Assembly (NCBI GenBank): GCA_020628095.1
Contig: JAHDFP010000010.1
Coordinates: 1 to 64,000 of the forward strand
Origin: Saprospiraceae bacterium
GTDB taxonomy: Bacteria; Bacteroidota; Bacteroidia; Chitinophagales; Saprospiraceae
Length of the DNA: 64,000 nucleotides
Direction: 5' to 3'
Below the pieces are notes generated by a model. That model saw only the letters and a program-made list of their open reading frames with translations. It did not search any database and was not told where the DNA came from. Made by a program: the position numbers and the translations under genes. Shown here piece by piece: positions 53,909 to 63,223 of the stretch. Every line of letters begins with the position of its first letter. Positions within the stretch are counted from its first letter, which is position 1.

Positions 53909-55583
53909 TACCTGCCTATTTAATTCTTCGGCTATCAGCCAGACGACCACAAGTGACAAAAATTATACAGAGTACGTAGAGCTAAGTATACCATACAGCA
54001 ATGGGGTGCTGGCTAAGCTAAATATGATTGAGGGAGTATATATCGATCATGGTTCTGACGAGAATTTCATAAATGTCTGTGCTAATGGTGCAGGTTATAG
54101 AGCACTTATAAAATCTCATATTCCTTACAGCCTAAGAGTAAGCGTGGAGCCAGAAATATCTATGATGGCAGCAGAAGAACTAAGTAGATGGCAGAGTCAA
54201 AAGGGAGAATGTATGACGGATATGGATTTTTATCTCAGTTATGAGGCTTACGTCCAAATGATGTATGACTTTGAGTCTAATTATCCTGAGTTATGTAAGA
54301 TTATCAATATTGGCACTTTGCCATCCGGAAGAGAATTACTGGTAGCGCAAATAGGCGATAATGTCCAATCCAACCAGAGAGAAGAAGAACCTAACTTTTT
54401 CTACACCTCTACCATGCATGGAGATGAACTAGCAGGATATCCACTGATGTTGCAACTGATCGATTATTTACTATGTCAATATGACAAAAGTGATGATATA
54501 AAGGCACTCTTGGATGACGTCAATATATATATCAACCCTTTGGCTAATCCCGATGGAACATATCGAGGTGGTAATGAGACAGTCGAGGATGCTATAAGAT
54601 TCAACCAATCATTCTTAGATCTTAACAGAAATTATCCAGATATAGACGAGGGAGATAATCCTGATTTCTCTTTTCTTCAGAAAGAAACAGAGTACTTTTT
54701 AGATTTTGCGGACAGTGTGCGTATCAATCTTGCATGCAACATACATTCTGGAGCAGAGGTGGTTAATTATCCCTGGGATCGCTATGCTGAGCTACATGCG
54801 GATGACGCATGGTGGCGACATGTATGTCGCAGATATGCAGATACTGTGCATAGTAATACAAATAATCTTAGGTATTTCCGAGACTTGGATAATGGTATTA
54901 CTAATGGTCACGCATGGTTTGAGGTCAGAGGAGGTCGACAAGACTATATGACTTATTACGAAAGATCAAGAGAGTTTACTTTAGAACTTACCAATCGAAA
55001 AATATTAGATTCTAGTAGATTGCCTGATGTATGGTCTGCTCACAGATCTTCGCTAATTGGCTACATGGAAGAAGCGCTCTATGGATTTCATGGAAAGGTC
55101 AGGGACTGCGAAACGGGAGAATATATAGAAGCAGAAATATTCATTCCTGGTCATGACAAGCTAAACTCTTCAGTCTTTTCGGATCCTACAGATGGTACTT
55201 TTTATCGGTACCTGTATGAGGACAATTATGACATTGAGATCAGAGCAGAAGGATATATTACAGAAGTACGCAATATAGACATAATTGACAAGTCAAGATT
55301 GTATATGGAGATTGAAATGTGCCCAGTGATGAGCTCTAGTGCCAATGATTATTTGTTGGATGATGTTTATTCTGTGGCAGAAGAGAATAAAATTTTCGTA
55401 AGAGGACTTAGAGATAATATAAATATGGATTACGGTCTATATGCGATACAAGGACAATTGCTTGACTCTGGAAAAACAATTGATAGATCAATTAAAATTT
55501 CTAATAATATGACAGAAGGCTTTTACATACTCAAATTGTCGCACAATGGACATAACAAAGTCTTGAAAGTCTTTCTTAAATAG
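53832..55583 (+). CDS. Secreted M14 zinc carboxypeptidase with T9SS sorting domain
   Basis: A 583-residue protein if begun at ATG 53832; earlier codons also give an open frame from 53808. Residues 10-40 form a signal peptide (IIIWLGVLSSTCLFNSSAIS). The M14 domain (about 115-420) holds the zinc ligands in STMHGDELAGYP (His, Glu) and CNIHSGAEV (His), and the catalytic glutamate in FTLELTNRK. A carboxypeptidase-regulatory-like fold follows (GKVRDCETGEYIEAEIFIPG), then a T9SS tail. It cuts C-terminal residues outside the cell. It overlaps ybeY, implying translational coupling. Confidence 0.88.
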   Translation: METKQILKKAKCEAKKIIIWLGVLSSTCLFNSSAISQTTTSDKNYTEYVELSIPYSNGVLAKLNMIEGVYIDHGSDENFINVCANGAGYRALIKSHIPYSLRVSVEPEISMMAAEELSRWQSQKGECMTDMDFYLSYEAYVQMMYDFESNYPELCKIINIGTLPSGRELLVAQIGDNVQSNQREEEPNFFYTSTMHGDELAGYPLMLQLIDYLLCQYDKSDDIKALLDDVNIYINPLANPDGTYRGGNETVEDAIRFNQSFLDLNRNYPDIDEGDNPDFSFLQKETEYFLDFADSVRINLACNIHSGAEVVNYPWDRYAELHADDAWWRHVCRRYADTVHSNTNNLRYFRDLDNGITNGHAWFEVRGGRQDYMTYYERSREFTLELTNRKILDSSRLPDVWSAHRSSLIGYMEEALYGFHGKVRDCETGEYIEAEIFIPGHDKLNSSVFSDPTDGTFYRYLYEDNYDIEIRAEGYITEVRNIDIIDKSRLYMEIEMCPVMSSSANDYLLDDVYSVAEENKIFVRGLRDNINMDYGLYAIQGQLLDSGKTIDRSIKISNNMTEGFYILKLSHNGHNKVLKVFLK

Positions 55584-55611
55584 CTCTATCTCTGAAGATG
55601 GTGAAAAGGGA

Positions 55612-57507
55612 TTAGGTATAGGCCCTTGCATCTATTCCTTCATAAAAATTAATAAAGGCACGGTTCACCACTTTCATACCTCCAGGTGTAGGATAATCTC
55701 CTGAGAAGTACCAATCTCCATTATTTTTTGGACAGGCTTGTCTTAGGTTATCGACGGTTTGGTATATGACCGTTACTTCTGGTTTGATATTCTTGGGTGT
55801 TACGATTTCCGCAATTTTATTAGATATGACATCATAATCAAAAATATCATAAAGGTCTTTGACTGGATTGGATATATCCCTGTCATCCTTTTTTAGTTCC
55901 TCTTTGCACTTGTGGTAGGTTTCGTCCAGCAGATGTTCTTTGCCAGATTCCTCCAGTAGCATATTGAGCGCTTTGAAGGCTACGAAATTTTTCATCTTAG
56001 ACATATCTATTCCGTAGCAATCTGGATATCTTATCTGAGGTGCTGAGGATACGATAATGATTTTCTTGGGTCTAAGTCTAGATAGAATCTGAATGATACT
56101 TTGCTTAAGCGTTGTTCCTCTGACGATGGAGTCATCTATTATGACAAGGGTGTCTTTTTCGTTCTTCACTAGACCATAAGTTACATCGTACACGTGAGAC
56201 ACCATGCCACTACGATTATGATCATCGGCAATAAAGGTTCTCATTTTGGCATCCTTGATTGCTAGTTTTTCCACCCGTGGTTTGAGACGAAATATGGAGT
56301 CTATCTCCTCCTTACTGATCTTATCACCAAGGTCAAGTATTCTTTTCTTTTTGATGGCATCTAGCTCGTTATTAAGTCCCTCCACTAGTCCATAGAAAGC
56401 GACCTCCGCCGTATTAGGAATAAATGAAAAGATGGCATTCTCTAGATCGTAATCAATTTCTTTGAGTATTCTTGGTGCTAGTAGTCGCCCTAATTTTTTT
56501 CGCTCGTTATAGATTTCCAGATCATTGCCGCGAGAAAAATAAATTCTCTCAAACGAACAAGCCTTTCTTTGTTCTGAATGACGGACGACTTCTTCTGATA
56601 CCTGACCATTCTTTTTTATAATCAAAGCGTTGCCCGGCTGTAACTCTTTGACCTTATCGATATGTATATCAAAAGTTGTCTGTATAGCTGGCCTCTCAGA
56701 AGCCATCACCACGATTTCTTCGTCCCTGTAGTAGAATGCAGGCCTTATACCAAAAGGATCTCTGAGTACAAAAGCATCACCGTGCCCTATCATACCAGCC
56801 ATCACATATCCCCCATCAAACTTCCTTGATGCACGCTGTAACATGCGTCGTACGTCAAGTTTCTTAGCGATCTCCTGAGTAATCAGCTGATTGTCGTATC
56901 CTTCTGCTTTAAACCAATTGAATAGTTTCTGTACCTCGTCGTCGAGAAAATGCCCTATTTTCTCCATGACAGTGACCGTATCAGACATCTCTTTAGGATG
57001 CTGACCAAAAGAAATTAGTTCGTCAAAGAGCTCATGTACATTGGTCAGATTAAAATTACCCGCCAATACAAGATTCCTTGTTATCCAGTTATTAAGCCTC
57101 AGGAAAGGATGGACGGATTCTATACTATTGATGCCGTGTGTTCCATATCTCAAGTGTCCAAGTAATATCTCTCCTATGTAGGGTTTATTCTGCTTGAGAT
57201 GAGTAAAGTCTATTTCTCCGGACATCTCTTCTGGACTGAAATAGTCATATACCTCATTAAAGATGTCTTCCAGATAGGTGGGGCTGTTACTTCTCTTACG
57301 GCTTATATATCGACTGCCAGGGGGCATGTCCAGTTTGATGGTTGCAATACCCGCTCCGTCCTGACCTCTGTTTCTCTGCTTTTGCATGAGCAACTGCAAC
57401 TTGTGCAATCCGTAGAGTGGTGAGCCGTATTTTTTTTGGTAGTACTCTAGCGGTTGTAGTAATCGGATAAGGGCTAAACCGCATTCGTGTTTGATGATAT
57501 CACTCAT
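55612..57507 (-). CDS. PurF-like amidophosphoribosyltransferase
   Basis: A 631-residue enzyme that begins purine synthesis by moving glutamine nitrogen to PRPP. The nucleophile cysteine C9 follows a short peptide (HECGLALIRL), which would be cleaved. The glutaminase domain runs to about 300 and the phosphoribosyltransferase domain follows with the PRPP motif VIIDDSIVRGTT. It is longer than the ~500-residue E. coli PurF, with insertions such as the coiled region near 370-410. Bacteroidota often have both forms; a second is not in the window. Confidence 0.88.
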   Translation of the reverse strand: MSDIIKHECGLALIRLLQPLEYYQKKYGSPLYGLHKLQLLMQKQRNRGQDGAGIATIKLDMPPGSRYISRKRSNSPTYLEDIFNEVYDYFSPEEMSGEIDFTHLKQNKPYIGEILLGHLRYGTHGINSIESVHPFLRLNNWITRNLVLAGNFNLTNVHELFDELISFGQHPKEMSDTVTVMEKIGHFLDDEVQKLFNWFKAEGYDNQLITQEIAKKLDVRRMLQRASRKFDGGYVMAGMIGHGDAFVLRDPFGIRPAFYYRDEEIVVMASERPAIQTTFDIHIDKVKELQPGNALIIKKNGQVSEEVVRHSEQRKACSFERIYFSRGNDLEIYNERKKLGRLLAPRILKEIDYDLENAIFSFIPNTAEVAFYGLVEGLNNELDAIKKKRILDLGDKISKEEIDSIFRLKPRVEKLAIKDAKMRTFIADDHNRSGMVSHVYDVTYGLVKNEKDTLVIIDDSIVRGTTLKQSIIQILSRLRPKKIIIVSSAPQIRYPDCYGIDMSKMKNFVAFKALNMLLEESGKEHLLDETYHKCKEELKKDDRDISNPVKDLYDIFDYDVISNKIAEIVTPKNIKPEVTVIYQTVDNLRQACPKNNGDWYFSGDYPTPGGMKVVNRAFINFYEGIDARAYT

Positions 57508-57662
57508 TATTTTTGGACAGGATCATGGATTTTATAAAGGTAGAGTATTTATGGTTTTATAACTATAATTTTAATTGTAATTAGCTCTTATGAGATAATA
57601 TCAGACACAACTTTTTTTCTTTATAATTCATCATATATTGTAATAGAAAGAAAATATCAGAG

Positions 57663-57983
57663 ATGAAGTTCATTTTTGGAAAAAGACCGCGTAATCTAAA
57701 GTTTGAGTATGTTCCTCGTTTTTATGACGAGCAGAAGGAAGACTTGGACAGAAGACTAGGTAATTATCAGGGTGATATGAATGATAAGGAAAAGGTCAAA
57801 GGAAGAATATCACAAGGACTCAGAAATAAACAATTCTCTAATAATAGCTATAAATCTAAGCTGGTAAAGAAATCTAATTTTACATTAATATATATCATCC
57901 TTATACTCTTACTGATTACATATTTGTTTCTAAAATCAGATGTTCTTATCAATTTTATCCACTCCATAGAAGGTCAGAAATAA
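57663..57983 (+). CDS. Small membrane protein upstream of mutL
   Basis: A 106-residue protein with a basic N-terminus (FGKRPRNLKFEYVPRFYDEQ), a polar middle and one membrane helix near 74-92 (LIYIILILLLITYLF). It is in front of mutL with 75 bases between and probably cotranscribed; similar short proteins before mutL are common in Bacteroidota, as I recall. Function unknown. Confidence 0.7.
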   Translation: MKFIFGKRPRNLKFEYVPRFYDEQKEDLDRRLGNYQGDMNDKEKVKGRISQGLRNKQFSNNSYKSKLVKKSNFTLIYIILILLLITYLFLKSDVLINFIHSIEGQK

Positions 57984-57984
57984 C

Positions 57985-57996
57985 CAACAATTGTTG
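57985..57996. repeat. 12-base palindrome before mutL
   Basis: The perfect palindrome caacaattgttg follows the stop of the small membrane-protein gene by one base. It could be an operator but is short enough to arise by chance. Confidence 0.2.
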
Positions 57997-58058
57997 AAAA
58001 CTTGAAAGGTTTTACTGGTAAAAAATATATTACTTGTGGCATCGAATAGGAAAACCAG

Positions 58059-59873
58059 ATGCCTGATATTATTAAGTTACTTCCAGAATCAGTAGCCAAC
58101 CAAATTGCGGCGGGTGAAGTAATACAACGACCAGCATCTGTCGTCAAAGAGTTACTGGAAAATGCAGTGGATGCAAAAGCCAATAGCATCACACTTATTA
58201 TAGGTCAAGCTGGTAAAACGCTCATACAAGTCATAGATAATGGCATCGGTATGTCGGAGACAGATGCGCGCATGAGTTTCGAGAGACATGCCACCTCTAA
58301 GATCCAATCCGCCAATGACCTTTTTCATATTAATACCAAAGGTTTTCGTGGTGAGGCACTAGCCTCCATTGCTTCTATTGCCGAGGTAGAAATGAAGACG
58401 CGACAACATGATTCTGACATGGCGAGTTACTTACTTGTCAAACACTCAGAAATAAAAGATCAATCATATTGCCAATCAGAGCCTGGGACATCTATTGCTG
58501 TCAAGAATTTGTTCTTTAATGTTCCAGCCAGACGGAAGTTTCTCAAATCTGATCCTGTAGAACTCAAGTATGTTTTAGAAGAATTTATACGCGTGGCATT
58601 GGCTCATTGTGATATCAAGTTCCGCGCGATACATAACGAAAACGAGCTTTATAATTTGCCTGTTTCTACGCTAAAGAAACGAGCCATCAAGCTCTTCCGA
58701 AAAACCTATGAAGATAAGCTCATCCGTGTAGACGAAGAGACAGATGTCATCAAAATAGAAGGTCTCATTGGTAATCCAGAGATAGCCAAAAAACAAAAAG
58801 GGGAACAATACATTTTTGTCAATCAAAGATTTATAAAAAGTAACTACCTCAATCATGCCATACGCAATGCTTATGATCAACTGATAAGCTCGGATCATGT
58901 ACCATTTTATATTTTGTTTTTAGAGATCAATCCTGAGAAAATAGACATCAATGTACACCCTACCAAGCAAGAGATAAAATTTGATGAAGAGAGGGTTATA
59001 TATAATTATCTGAAAGTTTCTATAAGGCATGCGCTAGGACGCTATAATCGTGTTCCCATTTTGGATTTTGAAAATGAAAATTCGGGATTTAGAAGAACGC
59101 CTCGATTGGCTACTAATAATACATCATCTACTCAGGCCTCGGGTCAGCCAAGAGCCTCTTTGTCAAGGTCCGCACCCGTTATGCGTAACTGGCAATCACT
59201 GTATCAGACTGACGAATCGATAGATCTAGAAGATGATAGCGATGACGAAGAATTGACTATTCCGAGTAGCGCGAGTGGAGATATACTGACCACCACCCTC
59301 ATAGATAGTCCGGAGATCAAAGAACCTGTACAAATACATAATCAGTATATAATCGTGCAGATGAAAAGTGGTTTTATTATCATAGATCAGCATCACGCAC
59401 ACCAGCGCATTCTTTTTGAGAAATATCTGGACAAGCTCAATAACAGCGAAGCCTTGGTGCAAAAGCAATTGTTTCCTATTACCATAGAGGTGACTAAGGA
59501 TAGAAAGCCTATAGTGGATGCTTTACAGCCCGAGCTCAAACAGTTGGGATTTGATATACAATCTTTTGGAGGAGACACTTACGTCGCTAATGGTATACCC
59601 GCCGGACTAGAAGACAGCAATCTACAAGAGATCATAGATCAGCTCATCGACCAGTATGCTAACAATATATCTCTCGACTTATCCAAAAACGAAAACCTTG
59701 CGAGATCAATGGCTTATAGTACAGCCGTAAAAAAAGGAAAAGAGTTGACTGTCAAAGAAATGAAAGCCATCATAGATGAGCTATTCGCCTGTCAGACACC
59801 TTATCTAAGTCCTACTGGTAAAAAGTGTTTCGTTAGTTATGAACTAGATGACCTCGAAAAACAGTTTAATTAG
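58059..59873 (+). CDS. mutL: DNA mismatch repair protein MutL
   Basis: A 604-residue GHKL ATPase coordinating mismatch repair. N-terminal motifs: KELLENAVDAKANSI, IDNGIGMSETDA, ATSKIQ and FRGEALASIASIAE. After a linker (350-420) is the C-terminal dimerisation domain (about 425-604). The endonuclease metal motif DQHAxxExxxxE is altered here: DQHHAHQRILFE has His and Gln at two key positions, and the ACR-type motif is replaced (MAYSTAVKKG). It probably lacks nicking activity. It is first of a mutL-rhomboid-endonuclease I operon. Confidence 0.95.
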   Translation: MPDIIKLLPESVANQIAAGEVIQRPASVVKELLENAVDAKANSITLIIGQAGKTLIQVIDNGIGMSETDARMSFERHATSKIQSANDLFHINTKGFRGEALASIASIAEVEMKTRQHDSDMASYLLVKHSEIKDQSYCQSEPGTSIAVKNLFFNVPARRKFLKSDPVELKYVLEEFIRVALAHCDIKFRAIHNENELYNLPVSTLKKRAIKLFRKTYEDKLIRVDEETDVIKIEGLIGNPEIAKKQKGEQYIFVNQRFIKSNYLNHAIRNAYDQLISSDHVPFYILFLEINPEKIDINVHPTKQEIKFDEERVIYNYLKVSIRHALGRYNRVPILDFENENSGFRRTPRLATNNTSSTQASGQPRASLSRSAPVMRNWQSLYQTDESIDLEDDSDDEELTIPSSASGDILTTTLIDSPEIKEPVQIHNQYIIVQMKSGFIIIDQHHAHQRILFEKYLDKLNNSEALVQKQLFPITIEVTKDRKPIVDALQPELKQLGFDIQSFGGDTYVANGIPAGLEDSNLQEIIDQLIDQYANNISLDLSKNENLARSMAYSTAVKKGKELTVKEMKAIIDELFACQTPYLSPTGKKCFVSYELDDLEKQFN

Positions 59874-59892
59874 TATCTAACTAAACTTATTA

Positions 59893-60489
59893 ATGCAACC
59901 TGTATCGGATATCGTCAAACACATGATTATAATCAATGTGTTGGTTTTTGTCCTTGTGTATTTTATCCCCTTAGGACAAATGTTACCTGATCTCAAATTA
60001 TGGTTTCCTCTCATGAATGAGTTTAAACCATATCAATTGGTGACACACATGTTTATGCATGCGAGTATTGGGCATATTGCTTTTAATATGCTCGGACTGT
60101 TTTTTTTGGGGCCTCATGTAGAAAGGTATATGGGAGCAAGAAAATTTTTGTTGCTATACCTACTTAGTGGATTAGGTGCTCTATTGGCGCATTTGGGAGT
60201 TCAGTATTTTGATTATTCACAGGGTGTCCGAGCCTTTGGTCCAGTCTTAGGAGCATCGGGTGCTGTATATGGCGTTGTCATTGCATTCGCCGTACTTTTT
60301 CCTAATGTCCGATTACAGTTATTATTTCCACCTATACCCGTCAGAGCCAAATATCTCGCAATGGCTTATATAGCCTACGACTTGTTTTCTGGGCTTTCGG
60401 GAGCTAATACAGGGGTTGCGCATTTCGCACATTTAGGTGGTGCTATTGCGGGAGCGATTTTGACGTATCTTTGGTATAAGAGAAGATGA
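59893..60489 (+). CDS. Rhomboid intramembrane serine protease
   Basis: A 198-residue protein with six membrane helices. The catalytic serine is in GASGAVYGVV and the histidine in HFAHLGGAIAG; the L1 loop and HMFMHASIGHIAFNMLGLFF carry family histidines and asparagine. It cleaves membrane-embedded segments; substrates unknown. It begins 19 bases after mutL and overlaps the next gene by four bases (ATGA). Confidence 0.93.
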   Translation: MQPVSDIVKHMIIINVLVFVLVYFIPLGQMLPDLKLWFPLMNEFKPYQLVTHMFMHASIGHIAFNMLGLFFLGPHVERYMGARKFLLLYLLSGLGALLAHLGVQYFDYSQGVRAFGPVLGASGAVYGVVIAFAVLFPNVRLQLLFPPIPVRAKYLAMAYIAYDLFSGLSGANTGVAHFAHLGGAIAGAILTYLWYKRR

Positions 60490-61541
60490 CAAAGAAAATT
60501 ATATTATTAGCCTTTCTTTTTCCATTGGTGGGATATACTCAGCAATATCATATCCCCGTATTCCCAGATTTGGATGGAGAAGAATTGAGAGACAATGTTG
60601 TGAGTGCCTATTTACCAGATACTGTGTTGAACCTATCACCATCCAAGGATACCTTATATAAGGTCGTCTTCCTTCATAAGGATTCTGTCGAGTGCATATA
60701 TTCTGGTCTGAGAAGGTATCTTGATCCAGATGCCGATCCATCACAGTATTTATTTGGTAATGGTACGTCTACGGATATCAATATGGAGCACAGCTATCCC
60801 AGAGGTATGGGATCAAGTACAGGGAATGCCAATAGCGACATGCACCATCTATTTCCTTCGCGCGTAGATGTGAATGCGGACCGGGGATCTGATCCATTTG
60901 CGGAGATTCCTGATGCAAATACGGATAGCTGGTATTATAGGGATCTGACCCAATCCCAACGCCCTAACGTCAATATAGATGCCTACTCAGAAGATAATGA
61001 TACTTCTTTTGAGCCTCGGGAATCTGTCAAAGGAGATATCGCCAGAGCCATTTTTTATTTCTATACGATGTATAAGGATCAGGCGGATTTGGCTAATCCT
61101 GATTTTTTTGAGAATCAGAGAAAGACCTTATGCCAATGGCATGAAGACGACCCTGTGGATTCTCTGGAATGGGAGAGAACCTTCAAGATAGCCAAGTACC
61201 AATTTGACAGGCCTAACCCTTTCATATTAGATTGTAGATTGGCAAGATTATACTGTGATTCTTTGGATGTGGGTTGTGTGGTGTCTAGCACAATTGATAG
61301 TTATGGACTCGATGCGGAAGTCTTTCCTACCATACTATCATCTCATGATATTATACATATAGAAACTAAATCTTCCGAAGAGTATCATATCACCATTACA
61401 GACAATCAAGGGCGACGGATGATGAATGATTCCTACGTAGGGACTCAGAGACGTATAGCTCTTAATTTTTCTTCAGGCTTATATTATTTACGCATAGCCA
61501 CTAAGGATAGATGGCAGGTAAATAAGGTCGTTATTCGCTAA
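60486..61541 (+). CDS. Secreted endonuclease I-like nuclease with T9SS sorting tail
   Basis: A 351-residue nuclease with a signal peptide (1-18). The endonuclease I domain (about 60-250) includes NMEHSYPRGMGSSTGNANSD and MHHLFPSRVDVNADRGSDPF, with the His/Asn metal center. It ends in a C-terminal T9SS-type tail (YHITITDNQGRRMMNDS, SSGLYYLRIATK). It likely digests nucleic acids outside the cell for nutrient uptake. It overlaps both the rhomboid gene (4 bases) and the converging glycosyltransferase gene (4 bases). Confidence 0.88.
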   Translation: MTKKIILLAFLFPLVGYTQQYHIPVFPDLDGEELRDNVVSAYLPDTVLNLSPSKDTLYKVVFLHKDSVECIYSGLRRYLDPDADPSQYLFGNGTSTDINMEHSYPRGMGSSTGNANSDMHHLFPSRVDVNADRGSDPFAEIPDANTDSWYYRDLTQSQRPNVNIDAYSEDNDTSFEPRESVKGDIARAIFYFYTMYKDQADLANPDFFENQRKTLCQWHEDDPVDSLEWERTFKIAKYQFDRPNPFILDCRLARLYCDSLDVGCVVSSTIDSYGLDAEVFPTILSSHDIIHIETKSSEEYHITITDNQGRRMMNDSYVGTQRRIALNFSSGLYYLRIATKDRWQVNKVVIR

Positions 61542-62677
61542 GAGACCTTTCTTCCTTTCCAGTTATATTTTTTGACAAATAGACTAAGCCAACCGACTAT
61601 CGCAAGGTAGGGTATGTGCAATAGGTTAGCGGGTAAAAAATATTTCATGGACGGACGCTGATCAAAAAACCTAGTGCCTTCGTCCAAGAGTAAATAGTCT
61701 GATGCCATTTTGATAAGAAGGTGTCCTACTAATAATGATATAGCCCATTCCGTATAAAAAAATATCATTATGAGATGTAGCAGTATCCAGCAAGCATTAG
61801 CAAAAGGTATGACCATCATTAGCTGCATAGATGGACTTTTCATGTATTTATTTTTAGTGCCCCATCTTATCCTCTGACTTACTAAAGAAGTAAGGTCAGG
61901 CTGAGGAGGAGACAAAATACTGGCCTGAGCGGATTTGAGAAATGATACTTTCTTGCCTTGTTTAACAAAATTTTGAATAGCAAATATGTCATCTCCGGAG
62001 GCGAGATCAGAATCATGGGTTGACATAGAGGATCGTCTATATATCATGTTGGCGCCATTAGCCAGATGCCATTGCCGGGATTGTATTCCTGCTGCCGTCA
62101 GTATCATCATACCGATGTAGTCGAGCAATTGGAATTGTTCTATTACTGATTTCGCAGGACTGAGTATAACAGGGCCTGCTATAAAATCGGGGTTATCTTC
62201 TCTTATTTTCTGTTCTACAATGTGGAAATAATCTGAGGGTACAATCGTATCCGCATCTAGCTGTATGACATATTCGTATTGAGCTATGGACAGACCATAA
62301 TTGATGGCTGCTTTTTTATAACTATTGTTTACCTCTTTGATCCGAATGTCATCTTTGAGTTCTAGAATTTTGATAATTTCTGAGTTATAAGATTGGATGA
62401 CCTCCAGCGTATTATCCTCTGAGTGATCGTCTATTATAATAAGCTCATATCTCAGAGGAGTCAAGTGACATGCTAGAATGGACTCTATACAAGCACCTAT
62501 ATTTTGACCTTCGTTACGCGCGGGAATTAGTATAGAGAAAGTAGAAGAACACTGATCTTTTTCTTGTACGTTTTTGGTGTCATCTATTTTATACCAATAA
62601 TGAAGTATATAATATATAAGAAAAGCATAGGCACTCGCAACTATAAGCGTCGCCGTAACATAGGTATAAAGAATCAC
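61538..62677 (-). CDS. Family 2 glycosyltransferase, membrane type
   Basis: A 379-residue GT-A fold enzyme anchored by an N-terminal helix and C-terminal helices. Nucleotide-sugar binding motifs are SILIPARNEGQNIG and IIIDDHSEDNT; the metal-binding segment is IQLDADTIVP; the acceptor motif is QRIRWGTK. This resembles processive beta-glycosyltransferases. Starts at GTG 62677, three bases after the neighbour's stop. The sugar is unknown. Confidence 0.88.
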   Translation of the reverse strand: MILYTYVTATLIVASAYAFLIYYILHYWYKIDDTKNVQEKDQCSSTFSILIPARNEGQNIGACIESILACHLTPLRYELIIIDDHSEDNTLEVIQSYNSEIIKILELKDDIRIKEVNNSYKKAAINYGLSIAQYEYVIQLDADTIVPSDYFHIVEQKIREDNPDFIAGPVILSPAKSVIEQFQLLDYIGMMILTAAGIQSRQWHLANGANMIYRRSSMSTHDSDLASGDDIFAIQNFVKQGKKVSFLKSAQASILSPPQPDLTSLVSQRIRWGTKNKYMKSPSMQLMMVIPFANACWILLHLIMIFFYTEWAISLLVGHLLIKMASDYLLLDEGTRFFDQRPSMKYFLPANLLHIPYLAIVGWLSLFVKKYNWKGRKVS

Positions 62678-62680
62678 CTA

Positions 62681-63154
62681 TTATGAAAATAGGTCGTCGT
62701 AAGTGTTGTCTCTTGTCTGTGCTTGTTTTTGAGGTGTCTTGTCTAGATCTCCGAGATCTAAGAAATCTTCTTCTTTTTCTTGGACTTCTTCATATTTGAT
62801 ATAGTCCCCTTCCTTGTCTTTTTCTTTTGGATTTCTTTTTGATCCTAATGATCTTTTGGTGTAAGCCTTTAGTGCGAGGTAGGCCGCCACGAGTGGATAG
62901 CCTATGAATGTCCCTAATGTGAATAGTAGTCCCTTTCCAGTATCTTCTTTGAGTAACTTAAATAGCCATCTGACATAATCTGTCACGACGGTATGATTCA
63001 TAAATAAAGCAAAGATGAGCATAATGGGCGCTATGACGCTCAGTATCCAGAATATACCAGATACCGCCTTAAAGATGACCCAAATCATTACAAACATAAA
63101 GAGCAGAAAAACAACACCTCCTATTGTACCCGCTTTTGATTGTCTGTTTGCCAT
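62681..63154 (-). CDS. Small membrane protein, unknown
   Basis: A 157-residue protein with two adjacent helices near 10-50 and another near 75-95, followed by a charged tail rich in Lys and Glu (KEKDKEGDYIKYEEVQEKEE). No family recognised. It precedes the glycosyltransferase gene by three bases and is likely cotranscribed. Confidence 0.7.
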   Translation of the reverse strand: MANRQSKAGTIGGVVFLLFMFVMIWVIFKAVSGIFWILSVIAPIMLIFALFMNHTVVTDYVRWLFKLLKEDTGKGLLFTLGTFIGYPLVAAYLALKAYTKRSLGSKRNPKEKDKEGDYIKYEEVQEKEEDFLDLGDLDKTPQKQAQTRDNTYDDLFS

Positions 63155-63223
63155 TATACTAGATGTTTTTATGTCTTTAAAAATAAAGATTAATCACGAT
63201 TGTAAATTATAGAAAAGTCCGTA

